Shown one piece after another: positions 1-6,546 of a stretch of DNA of 13,444 bases (the stretch's first letter is position 1; each line of letters starts with the position of its first letter). The DNA is from CAZOHC01 sp964579845 (GTDB lineage Bacteria; Patescibacteriota; Microgenomatia; Levybacterales; UBA12049). The notes under the pieces are model-generated. The model did no database searches, was not told the DNA's origin, and worked only from the letters and a program-made list of their open reading frames with translations. The position numbers were made by a program, and so were the translations under genes. Location: positions 1 to 13,444 of the forward strand of contig CAZOHC010000031.1 of the NCBI GenBank assembly GCA_964579845.1, read 5' to 3'.

Positions 1-2
1 CA

Positions 3-200
3 AAAAAAACTGGCATCAATTATTATAAAGGAAATATTGAATTAGTCAGTTTAGAAGATTTTATCGACTATTTATCACAAAACAGAGCATTCTGCGTAGA
101 AGTATTACCTTTAAATAATCAACAATTGTTTGGTGATGTTAAGTCTGCGCTTAGCTGGGATTTTGCCGCTGAGAAAATGATAATTTATAAAAAAAATTAA
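3..200 (+). CDS. 3' end of an unidentified AT-rich gene (partial)
   Basis: An open frame runs in from the left edge and ends at TAA 198-200, giving 65 C-terminal residues that finish in MIIYKKN. The visible part reads like a small alpha/beta domain: a YYKGN start, a helix LEDFIDYLSQN, then strand-like FCVEVLPL. The tail of ArnT/PMT-type glycosyltransferases looks somewhat similar (Y-x-G strand, sleeF-x-x-yL helix, then a hydrophobic strand), but this is a weak impression and I do not assign a function. The codons are very AT-rich (AAA, AAT, TTA dominate), unlike every other gene in the window, and this is one of only two genes on the plus strand. It could be a horizontally acquired gene end or the edge of an assembly join. 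Confidence 0.5.
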   Translation, partial: KKTGINYYKGNIELVSLEDFIDYLSQNRAFCVEVLPLNNQQLFGDVKSALSWDFAAEKMIIYKKN

Positions 201-271
201 AATATTAATTATTGACTATTGGAAAATCCCTACATACCTAATCATCTACCCTTAACGTTCCGGAGTCAGAT
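201..271. other. AT-rich gap at the compositional break
   Basis: This short gap separates two convergent genes: the AT-rich plus-strand gene end and the minus-strand GH15 gene. The first 40 bases continue the AT-rich composition, and normal composition resumes from about 240. No convincing hairpin terminator, repeat or target-site duplication was found. Confidence 0.4.
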
Positions 272-2062
272 TTATTTCTTTTTCCTCTCGGTATATTTAT
301 GCAGGTAAAACATACTCATAACATATCCCAGGTGGGAAAATGCCTGCGGATAATTTCCCAGATACTCACCTGAGTCCACATCCATCTCCTCAGAGAGTAA
401 TCGCTGATCATTCATCGTCGGTTGGAAAGCAGTTAATAGTTTTGACGCAGTATCGGTATCTTCGATAATCGACCAGGCAGAGATAAGCCAGAATGAACAT
501 AATAAAAATGCCCCCTCCTCCCCTTCGAGACCGTCTTCTGATAGGTAGCGATACACGAATACCTCTTCCCGGGAGAGCTCAGCACAGGTATTCTCGATAA
601 TTGTTTTCGTACGCGGATCATGTTTATCGAGGAATTGGAGTAAGACGAAGAGGAGGTTTGTAGCGTCCTGGGAATCTGAATTCGGATACTGCGTAAATGT
701 CTGCTTCTTCGTATCGTAACAGTGCTCCCAGATCCAGTCATGGATTTCTTTCTCGAGTGCTGTGAATTCTTTTATCTGAGTATCGGTGAGACGCAGAATA
801 TCCTGCATGCGTAATGCTCTATTCACCCCGACACAGCACATGACTTTACTGTAAGTAAAATGTTCTTGCCCGCTACGCACTTCCCATATGCCGTGATCTT
901 TCTCCATCCATTTTTCCTTGATCTTGCCGACGAGGTTTATGATCATTTGTTGATGCGCCTCATCTATCACGATTCCTCGTTTGGAGATAAAATAATACGC
1001 GTCTATGAGAGAGCCATAGACATCGAGCTGAAATTGTTCATTCGCACCGTTCCCGATTCGTACCGGTTGCGAGTTTTTATACCCTGATAGATGCGACAGA
1101 ATCTCTTCATCCGGTACCTCTTTCCCTTCGATTGTATACATGAGTGCGATATCGAACTTCCCTTCTCCACGTTCTATTATTTTTTCTAAAAAATCAAAAA
1201 ACCGTATCGCTTCGTCTGTGTACCCTAAGACGTATAAAGCGTAGATCGTAAATGTCGCATCTCTGATCCAGACAAATCGATAATCCCAGTTTCTGACCCC
1301 GCCGATTGTTTCCGGCAATGATGTCGTGGGCACTGCGATAATCGCACCTGTCGGGTAAAACTGCATGAGCTTAAGCGTTATCGCAGAGCGTATGAGGTCT
1401 GACTTATGAAAATCAAAGTAGTCACCTTTCGCGACCCACTGCTGCCAGAATTCCTGTGTCTCTCGTTCCAGATCCTGCTCATGATAATTCGGTTTCTCGT
1501 GTTGTACGGCATATTCCATGACAAACAGTTCTTCCTGTCCTTCCTCAAGCGTGAAAACGATCTGATATGCACCATCTTCTTCGCCGATAAATGAATTTTT
1601 CGGAGGATAAATAAAGATAGCATCCTCACCGATCGGTACCTCAAGATCCAGATCATGAGCAAAGTTCATAGCTCGTACTGATTTCGCGTACTCATGTTTC
1701 GGCGCGAATGTCATCCTGATCTCGGACGTTCCTTTCACCCCGGCGAACTTTCGAACGACATAATGACTTTCACATATGTCATAGGGCATTGGAACCATGA
1801 AATCTTTAAGAGTAAATGTTGATGATTCACGGGTAAACGTAAATGCAACGATTGCCGTATTTTCGATATATCGAGATGAGATAGCATAACCCCCCGTATC
1901 GATGTGGAAACTTCCTGCATTGTGATCGAGCAGTCGTGCAAAGATACTCGGAGAATCAAAATGCGGTAGACATAACCAGTCTATCGAAGCACTACGAGAT
2001 ACTAATGCAGCAGAATGGAGGTCTCCGATAACATAATACTCTTTTATTTCATCAGCTCCCAT
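272..2062 (-). CDS. glycoside hydrolase family 15 protein (glucoamylase- or trehalase-like)
   Basis: An intracellular GH15 enzyme predicted to release glucose from alpha-glucans or trehalose; no signal peptide is present. Numbered from an upstream TTG (2086), family landmarks are YYVIGDLHSAALVS (17-30) with SIDWLCLPHFDSPS, ETIGGVRNWDYRFVWIRDA (259-277), PVRIGNGANEQFQLDVYG (341-358), GIWEVRSG with the likely general acid Glu402, EGEEGAFLLCSFW with the likely base Glu524, and GNYPQAFSHLG near the C terminus. About 600 residues is normal for bacterial family members. I prefer ATG 2062 (596 aa): it lies one base after the dehydrogenase stop (TAG-T-ATG), whereas the TTG would overlap that gene and has no well-placed ribosome site. 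It is the last gene of the ASRT operon. Glucoamylase versus trehalase cannot be decided from motifs; GH15 membership is clear. Confidence 0.93.
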   Translation of the reverse strand: MGADEIKEYYVIGDLHSAALVSRSASIDWLCLPHFDSPSIFARLLDHNAGSFHIDTGGYAISSRYIENTAIVAFTFTRESSTFTLKDFMVPMPYDICESHYVVRKFAGVKGTSEIRMTFAPKHEYAKSVRAMNFAHDLDLEVPIGEDAIFIYPPKNSFIGEEDGAYQIVFTLEEGQEELFVMEYAVQHEKPNYHEQDLERETQEFWQQWVAKGDYFDFHKSDLIRSAITLKLMQFYPTGAIIAVPTTSLPETIGGVRNWDYRFVWIRDATFTIYALYVLGYTDEAIRFFDFLEKIIERGEGKFDIALMYTIEGKEVPDEEILSHLSGYKNSQPVRIGNGANEQFQLDVYGSLIDAYYFISKRGIVIDEAHQQMIINLVGKIKEKWMEKDHGIWEVRSGQEHFTYSKVMCCVGVNRALRMQDILRLTDTQIKEFTALEKEIHDWIWEHCYDTKKQTFTQYPNSDSQDATNLLFVLLQFLDKHDPRTKTIIENTCAELSREEVFVYRYLSEDGLEGEEGAFLLCSFWLISAWSIIEDTDTASKLLTAFQPTMNDQRLLSEEMDVDSGEYLGNYPQAFSHLGYVMSMFYLHKYTERKKK

Positions 2063-2063
2063 A

Positions 2064-2867
2064 CTATGAGGTCCAGTTTTCAGCAAACGACGGATAGAGT
2101 GTTAATCCTCCGTCAACAAAAAGTGTCTGTCCTGTTATGTACGTCGCATCATCTGATGCGAGAAACGCAAAAACCGAGGCAATTTCTTCTGCTTCTCCCG
2201 CTCGTTTCATCGGAATCCGTGATTCTACCTGGGCCTTCTGTTCAGGATCATTTTTCCATTGATTTATAGGCGTCAGGATAGCACCCGGCCCTACTGCATT
2301 AACGCGTATATCCCGGTCAGCGTATTCCAAAGCGAGTGACTTCGTTAAGTTCTCTAGTCCGCCTTTACTGAGTGAATATGAGATAAACCCGGGCTTCGGG
2401 ATCACTTCATGTACTGAAGAATTATTGAGGATGATGCCGCCGCCTGGACGAGTGAGGAAATGGTTTATTACTTCTCTTGAACAGAGAAACGCCCCTTTCA
2501 GGTTTGTATTGAGCACTTGCTCGAAATCTTCCAGCGACATTTCGTGAGATGGTGACTCAATCTGAATTCCCGCGTTATTAATAAGTATATCTATCCTGCC
2601 CCATTCTTTGATGATGTCTTCAAACATATCTCTGACATCTTCTTCTGAAGAAACATCACCCTGGATAATGAGACTTTTACATCCTGACTGATTAATACGC
2701 TGACAGATATTTTCTAATTCATCACTTGTTTTCTCTGCCTCTTTCCGTGAGCTTCGGTAATTTATGGCGACATTACATTTTTCTTCACCGAACCGTATAA
2801 CAGTCGCTTTTCCGATACCGGTTGAGGCACCGGTAATGAGAATATTTTTCCCTTGTAATCCTCTCAT
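2064..2867 (-). CDS. SDR oxidoreductase, glucose 1-dehydrogenase-like
   Basis: A classical short-chain dehydrogenase closely resembling Bacillus-type glucose 1-dehydrogenase, which oxidises beta-D-glucose to gluconolactone with NAD(P)+. Numbered from the upstream GTG at 2873: cofactor motif TGASTGIG (14-21), INYRSS after strand 2 (an Arg there suits NADP), NNAG (99-102), catalytic Ser153, Tyr166 and Lys170 in YSLSK, and PGAILTPIN (196-204). The C-terminal segment TLFVDGGLTLYPSF is the signature end of the glucose dehydrogenase subfamily, as are SHEMSL and SSVHE. ATG 2867 is preferred over GTG 2873 because MRGLQGKNILITG aligns with family N termini; neither has a strong ribosome site. It lies just downstream of the ASRT gene and directly upstream of GH15, so all three are probably co-transcribed. 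The exact substrate is inferred from family likeness. Confidence 0.9.
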   Translation of the reverse strand: MRGLQGKNILITGASTGIGKATVIRFGEEKCNVAINYRSSRKEAEKTSDELENICQRINQSGCKSLIIQGDVSSEEDVRDMFEDIIKEWGRIDILINNAGIQIESPSHEMSLEDFEQVLNTNLKGAFLCSREVINHFLTRPGGGIILNNSSVHEVIPKPGFISYSLSKGGLENLTKSLALEYADRDIRVNAVGPGAILTPINQWKNDPEQKAQVESRIPMKRAGEAEEIASVFAFLASDDATYITGQTLFVDGGLTLYPSFAENWTS

Positions 2868-2876
2868 AGTCACATC

Positions 2877-3266
2877 TTATTCTGTATAGGCAATGGTTGA
2901 TAAGAGCGCGTTTTCAGCTTGCCTGGAGTCAAGTCGTGTATGCTGGACGATAATAGGGGTATTCGAGGTGAAAACACTTGCATAATCCGTATCCAGAGGA
3001 ACAGGCTCCGGATCCTGAAGATCATTAAATCGAAGATGGAGTGTGCGCTTTCCCGGAACGACGACCTTATATGGTCCCACCGGATCTCGATCTGCGAAAT
3101 AAATCATGATCTCAACAGCTGCATCGTGGTCTGCCGTATTCAGTATGCATGCAGTCTCATGACTCAGCATTGCAGGTTCAGGCCCGGTACTTTCCCCCGG
3201 TATATATCCTTCCGAAATAGCCCAGATCTTCTTACCAATCGGCACATTTTTTTGATCGTTATTCAT
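2877..3266 (-). CDS. Anabaena sensory rhodopsin transducer (ASRT) family protein
   Basis: This 129-residue protein matches the ASRT family over its whole length. In Anabaena the family member is a soluble tetramer that binds sensory rhodopsin. Recognisable blocks are IGKKIWAISEGYIP, GPEPAMLSHETACILN, AAVEIMIYFADRDPVGPYK, TLHLRFNDLQDPEPVPLDTDYAS and IVVQHTRLDSRQAENALLST. Most family members occur in organisms without rhodopsins, and comparative genomics has proposed a small-molecule (sugar-like) binding role. No rhodopsin gene is present here. It is first in an operon with a glucose-dehydrogenase-like SDR and a GH15 hydrolase, which supports a sugar-sensing or metabolic role. ATG 3266 was chosen; a TTG at 3278 sits only about 3 nt after AGGAG and is too close, although AGGAG is rather far (about 15 nt) from the ATG. 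The start is therefore uncertain by four codons. Confidence 0.93.
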   Translation of the reverse strand: MNNDQKNVPIGKKIWAISEGYIPGESTGPEPAMLSHETACILNTADHDAAVEIMIYFADRDPVGPYKVVVPGKRTLHLRFNDLQDPEPVPLDTDYASVFTSNTPIIVQHTRLDSRQAENALLSTIAYTE

Positions 3267-3298
3267 GGTGAGATACAAGTTCTCCTATGACCGAGTAT

Positions 3299-3307
3299 AT
3301 TATTCCA
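3299..3307 (-). promoter_or_regulatory. putative extended -10 promoter for the ASRT operon
   Basis: On the minus strand the sequence reads TGGAATAAT, an extended -10 (TG-n-AATAAT), about 32 nt before ATG 3266, with no clear -35. An imperfect inverted repeat, TTCCAC (3303-3308) and GTGGGA (3312-3317), overlaps it and could be an operator. Read by eye only. Confidence 0.35.
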
Positions 3308-3359
3308 CTATGTGGGATAGATAATAAACATGTAAGCAGGGGTTAAGAATATATGTATG

Positions 3360-3464
3360 CTAATTTGAGGTAAGAGTGGCGTAGCACTTTACCGTTTGTG
3401 CATCGATAACGATGTCAAACTCTGGTGTCGTCATCGGGGAAAGTGATATATCCATGCGTAGCAT
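3360..3464 (-). CDS. putative 34-residue small protein, translationally coupled
   Basis: A short frame starts with an ATG that shares its A with the upstream stop codon (TAATG at 3462-3466) and runs 34 codons to TAG. The peptide begins MLRMDISLSPM and ends in CYATLTSN, with an FDIVIDAQTVK stretch between. It has no recognisable domain, no membrane segment and no family that I know. The one-base overlap with the preceding HTH gene is the arrangement seen in truly coupled genes elsewhere in this window (the reductase/TspO pair has the same TAATG), and that is the main support. It could still be a chance frame in a 197-base gap. Confidence 0.35.
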   Translation of the reverse strand: MLRMDISLSPMTTPEFDIVIDAQTVKCYATLTSN

Positions 3465-3805
3465 TATTCTGCATCTTCACCGGTGAAGAGGATGTGGCCG
3501 CCGAGTTTTTGATGGGAGGTGTCGCGAATCGCAGTGACTTCGTCCGGTGTCAGTCCGAGTTCTGCTGCAATGTGGGAATGTGATTGAAGACTCAGGACCC
3601 GCCACATGACATCTGACTGTAACGGATCAAGAGCACTGAACTGTTTTGTCCAGAATTCTTGCAGTGAACTGCGAAGTCCTTCAATCTGCTCCCTATCTTC
3701 TGCATACTGCCGTTCCTCAGCTGAGATAAACGGAGTGATCGTATCGGAAATGTCTTCTTCAGGTTGATCCGGTACGATTGATAAAAACGGAACTTCTTTC
3801 GACAT
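3464..3805 (-). CDS. small HTH protein resembling sigma factor region 4
   Basis: A 113-residue soluble protein. The N-terminal part (1-55) is acidic and probably helical. The C-terminal part, from LDPLQSDVMWRVLSLQ (59-74) through HSHIAAELGLTPDEVTAIRD (76-95), has the spacing of a sigma70 region-4 helix-turn-helix: a helix, an (x)IAxxLGLT turn, then a recognition helix and KLGG. There is no region 2, so it is not a complete sigma factor; a DNA-binding regulator is more likely. ATG 3805 is chosen because an extended -10 (TGGTATAAT) lies only 10 nt upstream. A GTG at 3841 would add 12 codons and lies inside the palindrome 3835-3862, upstream of that promoter. Its stop overlaps the start of a 34-codon ORF. 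The regulatory role is inferred. Confidence 0.7.
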   Translation of the reverse strand: MSKEVPFLSIVPDQPEEDISDTITPFISAEERQYAEDREQIEGLRSSLQEFWTKQFSALDPLQSDVMWRVLSLQSHSHIAAELGLTPDEVTAIRDTSHQKLGGHILFTGEDAE

Positions 3806-3815
3806 CGTATGCCCG

Positions 3816-3824
3816 ATTATACCA
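3816..3824 (-). promoter_or_regulatory. extended -10 promoter, near-leaderless, for the HTH gene
   Basis: The minus strand reads TGGTATAAT, a perfect -10 with the TG extension, ending 10 nt before ATG 3805. A start site about 7 nt downstream would leave a leader of only a few bases. No good -35 is present at the usual distance; TTGGCG at 19 bp spacing falls inside the adjacent palindrome. Confidence 0.55.
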
Positions 3825-3834
3825 AAGAGAATCC

Positions 3835-3862
3835 TAAACACGCCAAGCGCTTGGCGTGTTTA
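3835..3862. terminator. 28-bp perfect palindrome, terminator-like hairpin
   Basis: A perfect inverted repeat with 12-bp arms (TAAACACGCCAA and TTGGCGTGTTTA) around a GCGC loop. It lies 23 nt past the DUF378 stop and just upstream of the HTH gene's promoter on the same strand, so it probably ends the DUF378 transcript. The run of T is short and mostly inside the stem, so a factor-binding site is an alternative. Confidence 0.6.
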
Positions 3863-3885
3863 TCCATGAATGCTTTCCTGTGATC

Positions 3886-4104
3886 TTACCTTCTCGCGAG
3901 ATTATCATTCTTCATTAAGAATGATGACAGAACATAGACACCTGCTGCACCGACCAATGTGTACACCACATTCGTCAAGAGCGAATCCGTGCCGAATAGC
4001 GCTGAAACAAGGTTAAAGTCGAATAATCCGACTAATCCCCAGTTGATACCGCCTATTGTTAACAAAACGAGAAAGACCCAATCTAATCCGTTCGTTCGTA
4101 CCAT
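3886..4104 (-). CDS. DUF378 (YuzA-like) membrane protein
   Basis: A 72-residue integral membrane protein of the DUF378 family, whose function is unknown. It shows the family pattern: DWVFLVLLTIGGINWGLVGLF forming the first membrane span with the conserved GGINWGLVG, a short acidic loop LFGTDSLLTN, then a second span VVYTLVGAAGVYVLSSFL and a short charged tail NDNLARR. The length is typical. The start is fixed by an excellent ribosome site (AAAGGAGGTGA, 4111-4121); an ATG four bases upstream is out of frame. It appears monocistronic, with a palindromic hairpin 23 nt after the stop. The location is the cytoplasmic membrane. Confidence 0.9.
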   Translation of the reverse strand: MVRTNGLDWVFLVLLTIGGINWGLVGLFDFNLVSALFGTDSLLTNVVYTLVGAAGVYVLSSFLMKNDNLARR

Positions 4105-4110
4105 ACATAA

Positions 4111-4121
4111 TCACCTCCTTT
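4111..4121 (-). promoter_or_regulatory. strong ribosome binding site for the DUF378 gene
   Basis: AAAGGAGGTGA on the minus strand is near-complete complementarity to the 16S anti-Shine-Dalgarno tail, with 6 nt between it and ATG 4104. The same 11-mer precedes the Hsp20 gene. Confidence 0.8.
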
Positions 4122-4206
4122 CATCATACTGACCATAGTACGAAACAAGTATGAGATATACATAATGACTAAGTAAGAAGCATGTCAGTTGAGCCTGTGA
4201 TCGTAA

Positions 4207-4222
4207 CTCGTCATATGACGAG
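4207..4222. repeat. 16-bp perfect palindrome (operator or weak terminator)
   Basis: CTCGTCATATGACGAG is a perfect inverted repeat 25 nt beyond the stop of the 373-residue gene and about 100 nt upstream of DUF378. It could fold as a 6-bp stem with an ATAT loop, but no T-run follows on the minus strand, so either a weak terminator or a dimeric regulator site is possible. Confidence 0.4.
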
Positions 4223-4247
4223 GCAGCTATCTATCGGGGTGAGGAAA

Positions 4248-5369
4248 TTATTCGAGGGAATACTCACTGCCCGGTTCCATTCTACGCGTTAGATTTTGGT
4301 TAACGCCTTGTGGGTCATTATCCTCAGCTACCTGAGACTCTTTTATATGATCATGTGCAGAATAAACTTTTGATAAGCCACGCGTCGTATACCCTTTTTC
4401 TTGTGCATAGAGTGCAGATCCGATAAAAAGATTTGCCAAGTTATTGACGTCAGGATATATTTTTTCAGCCGCTTTAAGTAGCATGGCACAGTCGTGAAGC
4501 TCCTTTCGGAAGTCCGGGAGATTCGTAACAATCGATCTGAGCGTGATGGTATCAGTCAGAGGCATGAACTCACTGAGCTGTTGTCTATGACTTGCCAGAG
4601 AAAACCGTATACCAACGATCGCCTCTGCCGAGATCCCATGTTGCAGGAGTTCTATAGAATCACGTAGGTCATCCGTAAGCATATCAGCAAAATTGCTTAA
4701 TCGTAAAGCATTCCATTGCTGCAAATCACGCGAAAGCGCTAAGGCACTTATATCAGGGATTCTCTCGCTCTCTGTTAGCGGTCGTTCCTCGCCACTTTCT
4801 CCTTCTCTCGTATTGCCGGCAGATAATTTTTTGGCATGAGGCGAAATCACGAATGGCTGATCATCAATACTTTCCGGCTCTCCGATGCGGGTTGCAAATA
4901 TAGAGCCTTCCAAACTCTCACTCACTTTCTCGGTGACATCGTCCCACCGTCCTCTTATCTTCTCGCCATGGGTTATAACCCTCGGTTGCGCATGAAAATA
5001 AAAAGCAGAAAGAGTACCAAACGTGACTTCGTCAACAGCATATGATTTGTGGCCAAGTCCTCCTCGTTCTTCTTGGAGAAATTTTAACTGTCTCTGTGCT
5101 AAAACATTCTTCCATACTCCTTTTATAAACCCCGAATCGAGTCCTAACCTCGCATACGTACCGGCAACTTCTCCGCGTGATTTTGGGAAACGCTCATCCG
5201 GTAATAACATTTTATAAATCATATTTTCTAAAAATTCCCGAGTAGGATTATCAGAAATCGTATCAAAATCATATGCATAACGATCAGGAGCAAGAAGCTG
5301 ATCATCCTCCATACTCATATCCATTTGTGCATCTTTTTTCGATTGGTCAAACTTTTCCATGATTGGCAT
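4248..5369 (-). CDS. unidentified 373-residue soluble protein
   Basis: I do not recognise this protein. It has no signal peptide and no membrane segment. The N terminus (1-40) is Met/Asp-rich and probably disordered. Residues 42-130 look folded and helix-rich, from TREFLENMIYKMLLPDERFP through GEVAGTYARLGLDSGFIKGVW to a strand-like AVDEVTFGTLSAFYFHA, possibly a winged-helix-like fold, which is speculative. Residues 183-205 form a charged Glu/Ser-rich linker. Residues 208-345 form a second helical region (DLQQWNALRLSNFADMLTDD, ISAEAIVGIRFSLASHRQQL, KELHDCAMLLKAAEKIY). The C terminus is polar. ATG 5369 was chosen because TATACT ends 7 nt upstream; ATG 5360 is an alternative. It has no operon partner. 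Codon use is like its neighbours. Confidence 0.8.
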   Translation of the reverse strand: MPIMEKFDQSKKDAQMDMSMEDDQLLAPDRYAYDFDTISDNPTREFLENMIYKMLLPDERFPKSRGEVAGTYARLGLDSGFIKGVWKNVLAQRQLKFLQEERGGLGHKSYAVDEVTFGTLSAFYFHAQPRVITHGEKIRGRWDDVTEKVSESLEGSIFATRIGEPESIDDQPFVISPHAKKLSAGNTREGESGEERPLTESERIPDISALALSRDLQQWNALRLSNFADMLTDDLRDSIELLQHGISAEAIVGIRFSLASHRQQLSEFMPLTDTITLRSIVTNLPDFRKELHDCAMLLKAAEKIYPDVNNLANLFIGSALYAQEKGYTTRGLSKVYSAHDHIKESQVAEDNDPQGVNQNLTRRMEPGSEYSLE

Positions 5370-5376
5370 GTATTGT

Positions 5377-5382
5377 AGTATA
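5377..5382 (-). promoter_or_regulatory. -10 element, near-leaderless, for the 373-residue gene
   Basis: TATACT on the minus strand ends 7 nt before ATG 5369, which would place the transcription start at or beside the start codon. No clear -35 is visible at 16-19 bp, and no ribosome site precedes the ATG. Confidence 0.4.
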
Positions 5383-5429
5383 GGGAGAAAAAGAGCGCAA
5401 GATTTTCGGATACCGTTATTATTCTTCCG

Positions 5430-5918
5430 TTATTTATTTATCATCCAGATAGCATAGTTGAGAACGGCAGCGAAAGTAACCCAGGAGAGATACGGATACA
5501 GAAGATACGATGCGGTTTTGGAAATCGGACGGAATGCTTTGATCGTGTATATGATTGAGACCCAAAGGATAATGATCTCGATAAACGCCAGCCCGGGATT
5601 CCTCAGTCCGAAAAATAGTATCGACCACAAGAGGTTAAGGCCAAGTTGTAGAAAGAATACGGTAAGTGCGAAGCGTTTCGATTTTGCCTCAGCAGTCCAG
5701 ACAAGGTAAAGCGATATCCCCATGAGCGCATAGAGGATCGTCCAGACAGGACCGAACACGAAATTGGGCGGTGAGAATGCTGGTTTGGTGAGTGTCGCGT
5801 ACCAGGTCGGAATCGCAGGATAGGTAAAGAAAGAACCAATAATACCGACGCTCTCTGTCAGAAAAACCGCAGTAAGTAACTGTTTCCAGTGTATAGGAGC
5901 ACCAAGGAAGCGTTTCAT
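5430..5918 (-). CDS. tspO: TspO/MBR family tryptophan-rich membrane protein
   Basis: A 162-residue, five-span TspO/MBR protein. Relatives bind porphyrins and cholesterol-like ligands and act in stress or tetrapyrrole signalling. Family motifs are PTWYATLTKPAFSPPNFVFG, VWTILYALMGISLYLVW, LQLGLNLLWSILFFGLRNPGLA, and PYLSWVTFAAVLNYAIWMIN at the end. The length matches the family (about 160). The start is ATG 5918, which shares its A with the TAA stop of the upstream reductase (TAATG); an upstream alternative start at 5948 would lie inside that gene. It is the last gene of the cupin-reductase-TspO operon and is probably translated by coupling, since no Shine-Dalgarno site is seen. The ligand and role here are unknown. 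Confidence 0.94.
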   Translation of the reverse strand: MKRFLGAPIHWKQLLTAVFLTESVGIIGSFFTYPAIPTWYATLTKPAFSPPNFVFGPVWTILYALMGISLYLVWTAEAKSKRFALTVFFLQLGLNLLWSILFFGLRNPGLAFIEIIILWVSIIYTIKAFRPISKTASYLLYPYLSWVTFAAVLNYAIWMINK

Positions 5919-6541
5919 TACGGAAGGATCTTGAGTGCGCTCAACCAATTCGTACCGAGTTGCTCCTGAAGTGACATCTGGATCAGCTGCATACCTTCAA
6001 GTGCTCGAGCCCGTTTCAAGGGTCCGACGTAAATTCCGCGCATACCACTGTCATCAGCCAATTTCTCAAGCATCTCCCCTGCTTCTTTATCATCTGATGC
6101 GATGTAAACATCCAGTTTTTTTCCATCTACCTCACCTTTTTCAAGTGTCCCGGCAAAAGTAGTATTAAACGCTTTGACCAGTTTCGCACCCTCAGGAAGG
6201 TTTTTCGCGATCTCTTCCGCTCCCGAACTATCTTCTGGCGGTATGAGCTCAAACGTCTGAAAATCGATAGGATTGGAGATATCTACCAAAACCTTCCCTG
6301 CCAGCTGTTCTTTATACGTTTCGATGACGTCCGGAATAGCAACATATGGCAGCGCAAAGATCACAATCTCACCGAACGTAGAGGAACCTAATGCTTCACC
6401 CGTCGCGTTACCGAGCTGCTCTGCCAACTCTTTTGCTTTCTCACCATCTCTATCGAGAATTGTAAGTGTATGGTTACCGGAGGCGACTCGCGTTCCGATC
6501 CCCCGTGCCATATTTCCTGATCCGATAATTGTTACATTCAT
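5918..6541 (-). CDS. NADP-binding reductase of the F420-dependent NADP reductase (Fno)-like family
   Basis: A 207-residue protein with an N-terminal Rossmann fold (MNVTIIGSGNMARGIGTRVA, GxGxxA at 7-12), ALPYVAIPDVI, VLVDISNPID, and AKLVKAFNTTFAGTL followed by DVYIASDD. This order is typical of the NADPH-dependent F420 reductase-like family (also described as pyrroline-5-carboxylate-reductase-like NAD-binding domains, related to the STEAP oxidoreductase domain). Full-length members transfer hydride between NADP(H) and deazaflavin F420. No F420 biosynthesis gene is visible, so the acceptor here is uncertain; flavin or metal reduction is possible. It starts 5 nt after the cupin stop and overlaps the TspO start by one base, so the three genes form one translationally linked operon. 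Confidence 0.85.
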   Translation of the reverse strand: MNVTIIGSGNMARGIGTRVASGNHTLTILDRDGEKAKELAEQLGNATGEALGSSTFGEIVIFALPYVAIPDVIETYKEQLAGKVLVDISNPIDFQTFELIPPEDSSGAEEIAKNLPEGAKLVKAFNTTFAGTLEKGEVDGKKLDVYIASDDKEAGEMLEKLADDSGMRGIYVGPLKRARALEGMQLIQMSLQEQLGTNWLSALKILP

Positions 6542-6546
6542 ATAAT

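Noticed and set aside
201..271. TTGACT-17-TACCTA promoter-like sequence on the plus strand
   Set aside because: No plus-strand gene follows; the region runs into the 3' end of the convergent GH15 gene.
2919..3290. 123-codon plus-strand open frame opposite the ASRT gene
   Set aside because: It lies wholly antisense to a full-length ASRT match, has no ribosome site and encodes a Cys/Arg/Ile-rich sequence with no domain; it is a shadow of the real gene.
5405..5440. Direct repeat CCGTTATT twice between the TspO and 373-residue genes
   Set aside because: Only two short copies in an AT-rich intergenic stretch; this is expected by chance and shows no further structure.
2877..6545. A light-sensing system built from ASRT and TspO
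   Set aside because: Both families have links to rhodopsins or tetrapyrroles, but no rhodopsin, carotenoid or retinal gene is present and the two genes are in separate operons with metabolic partners.
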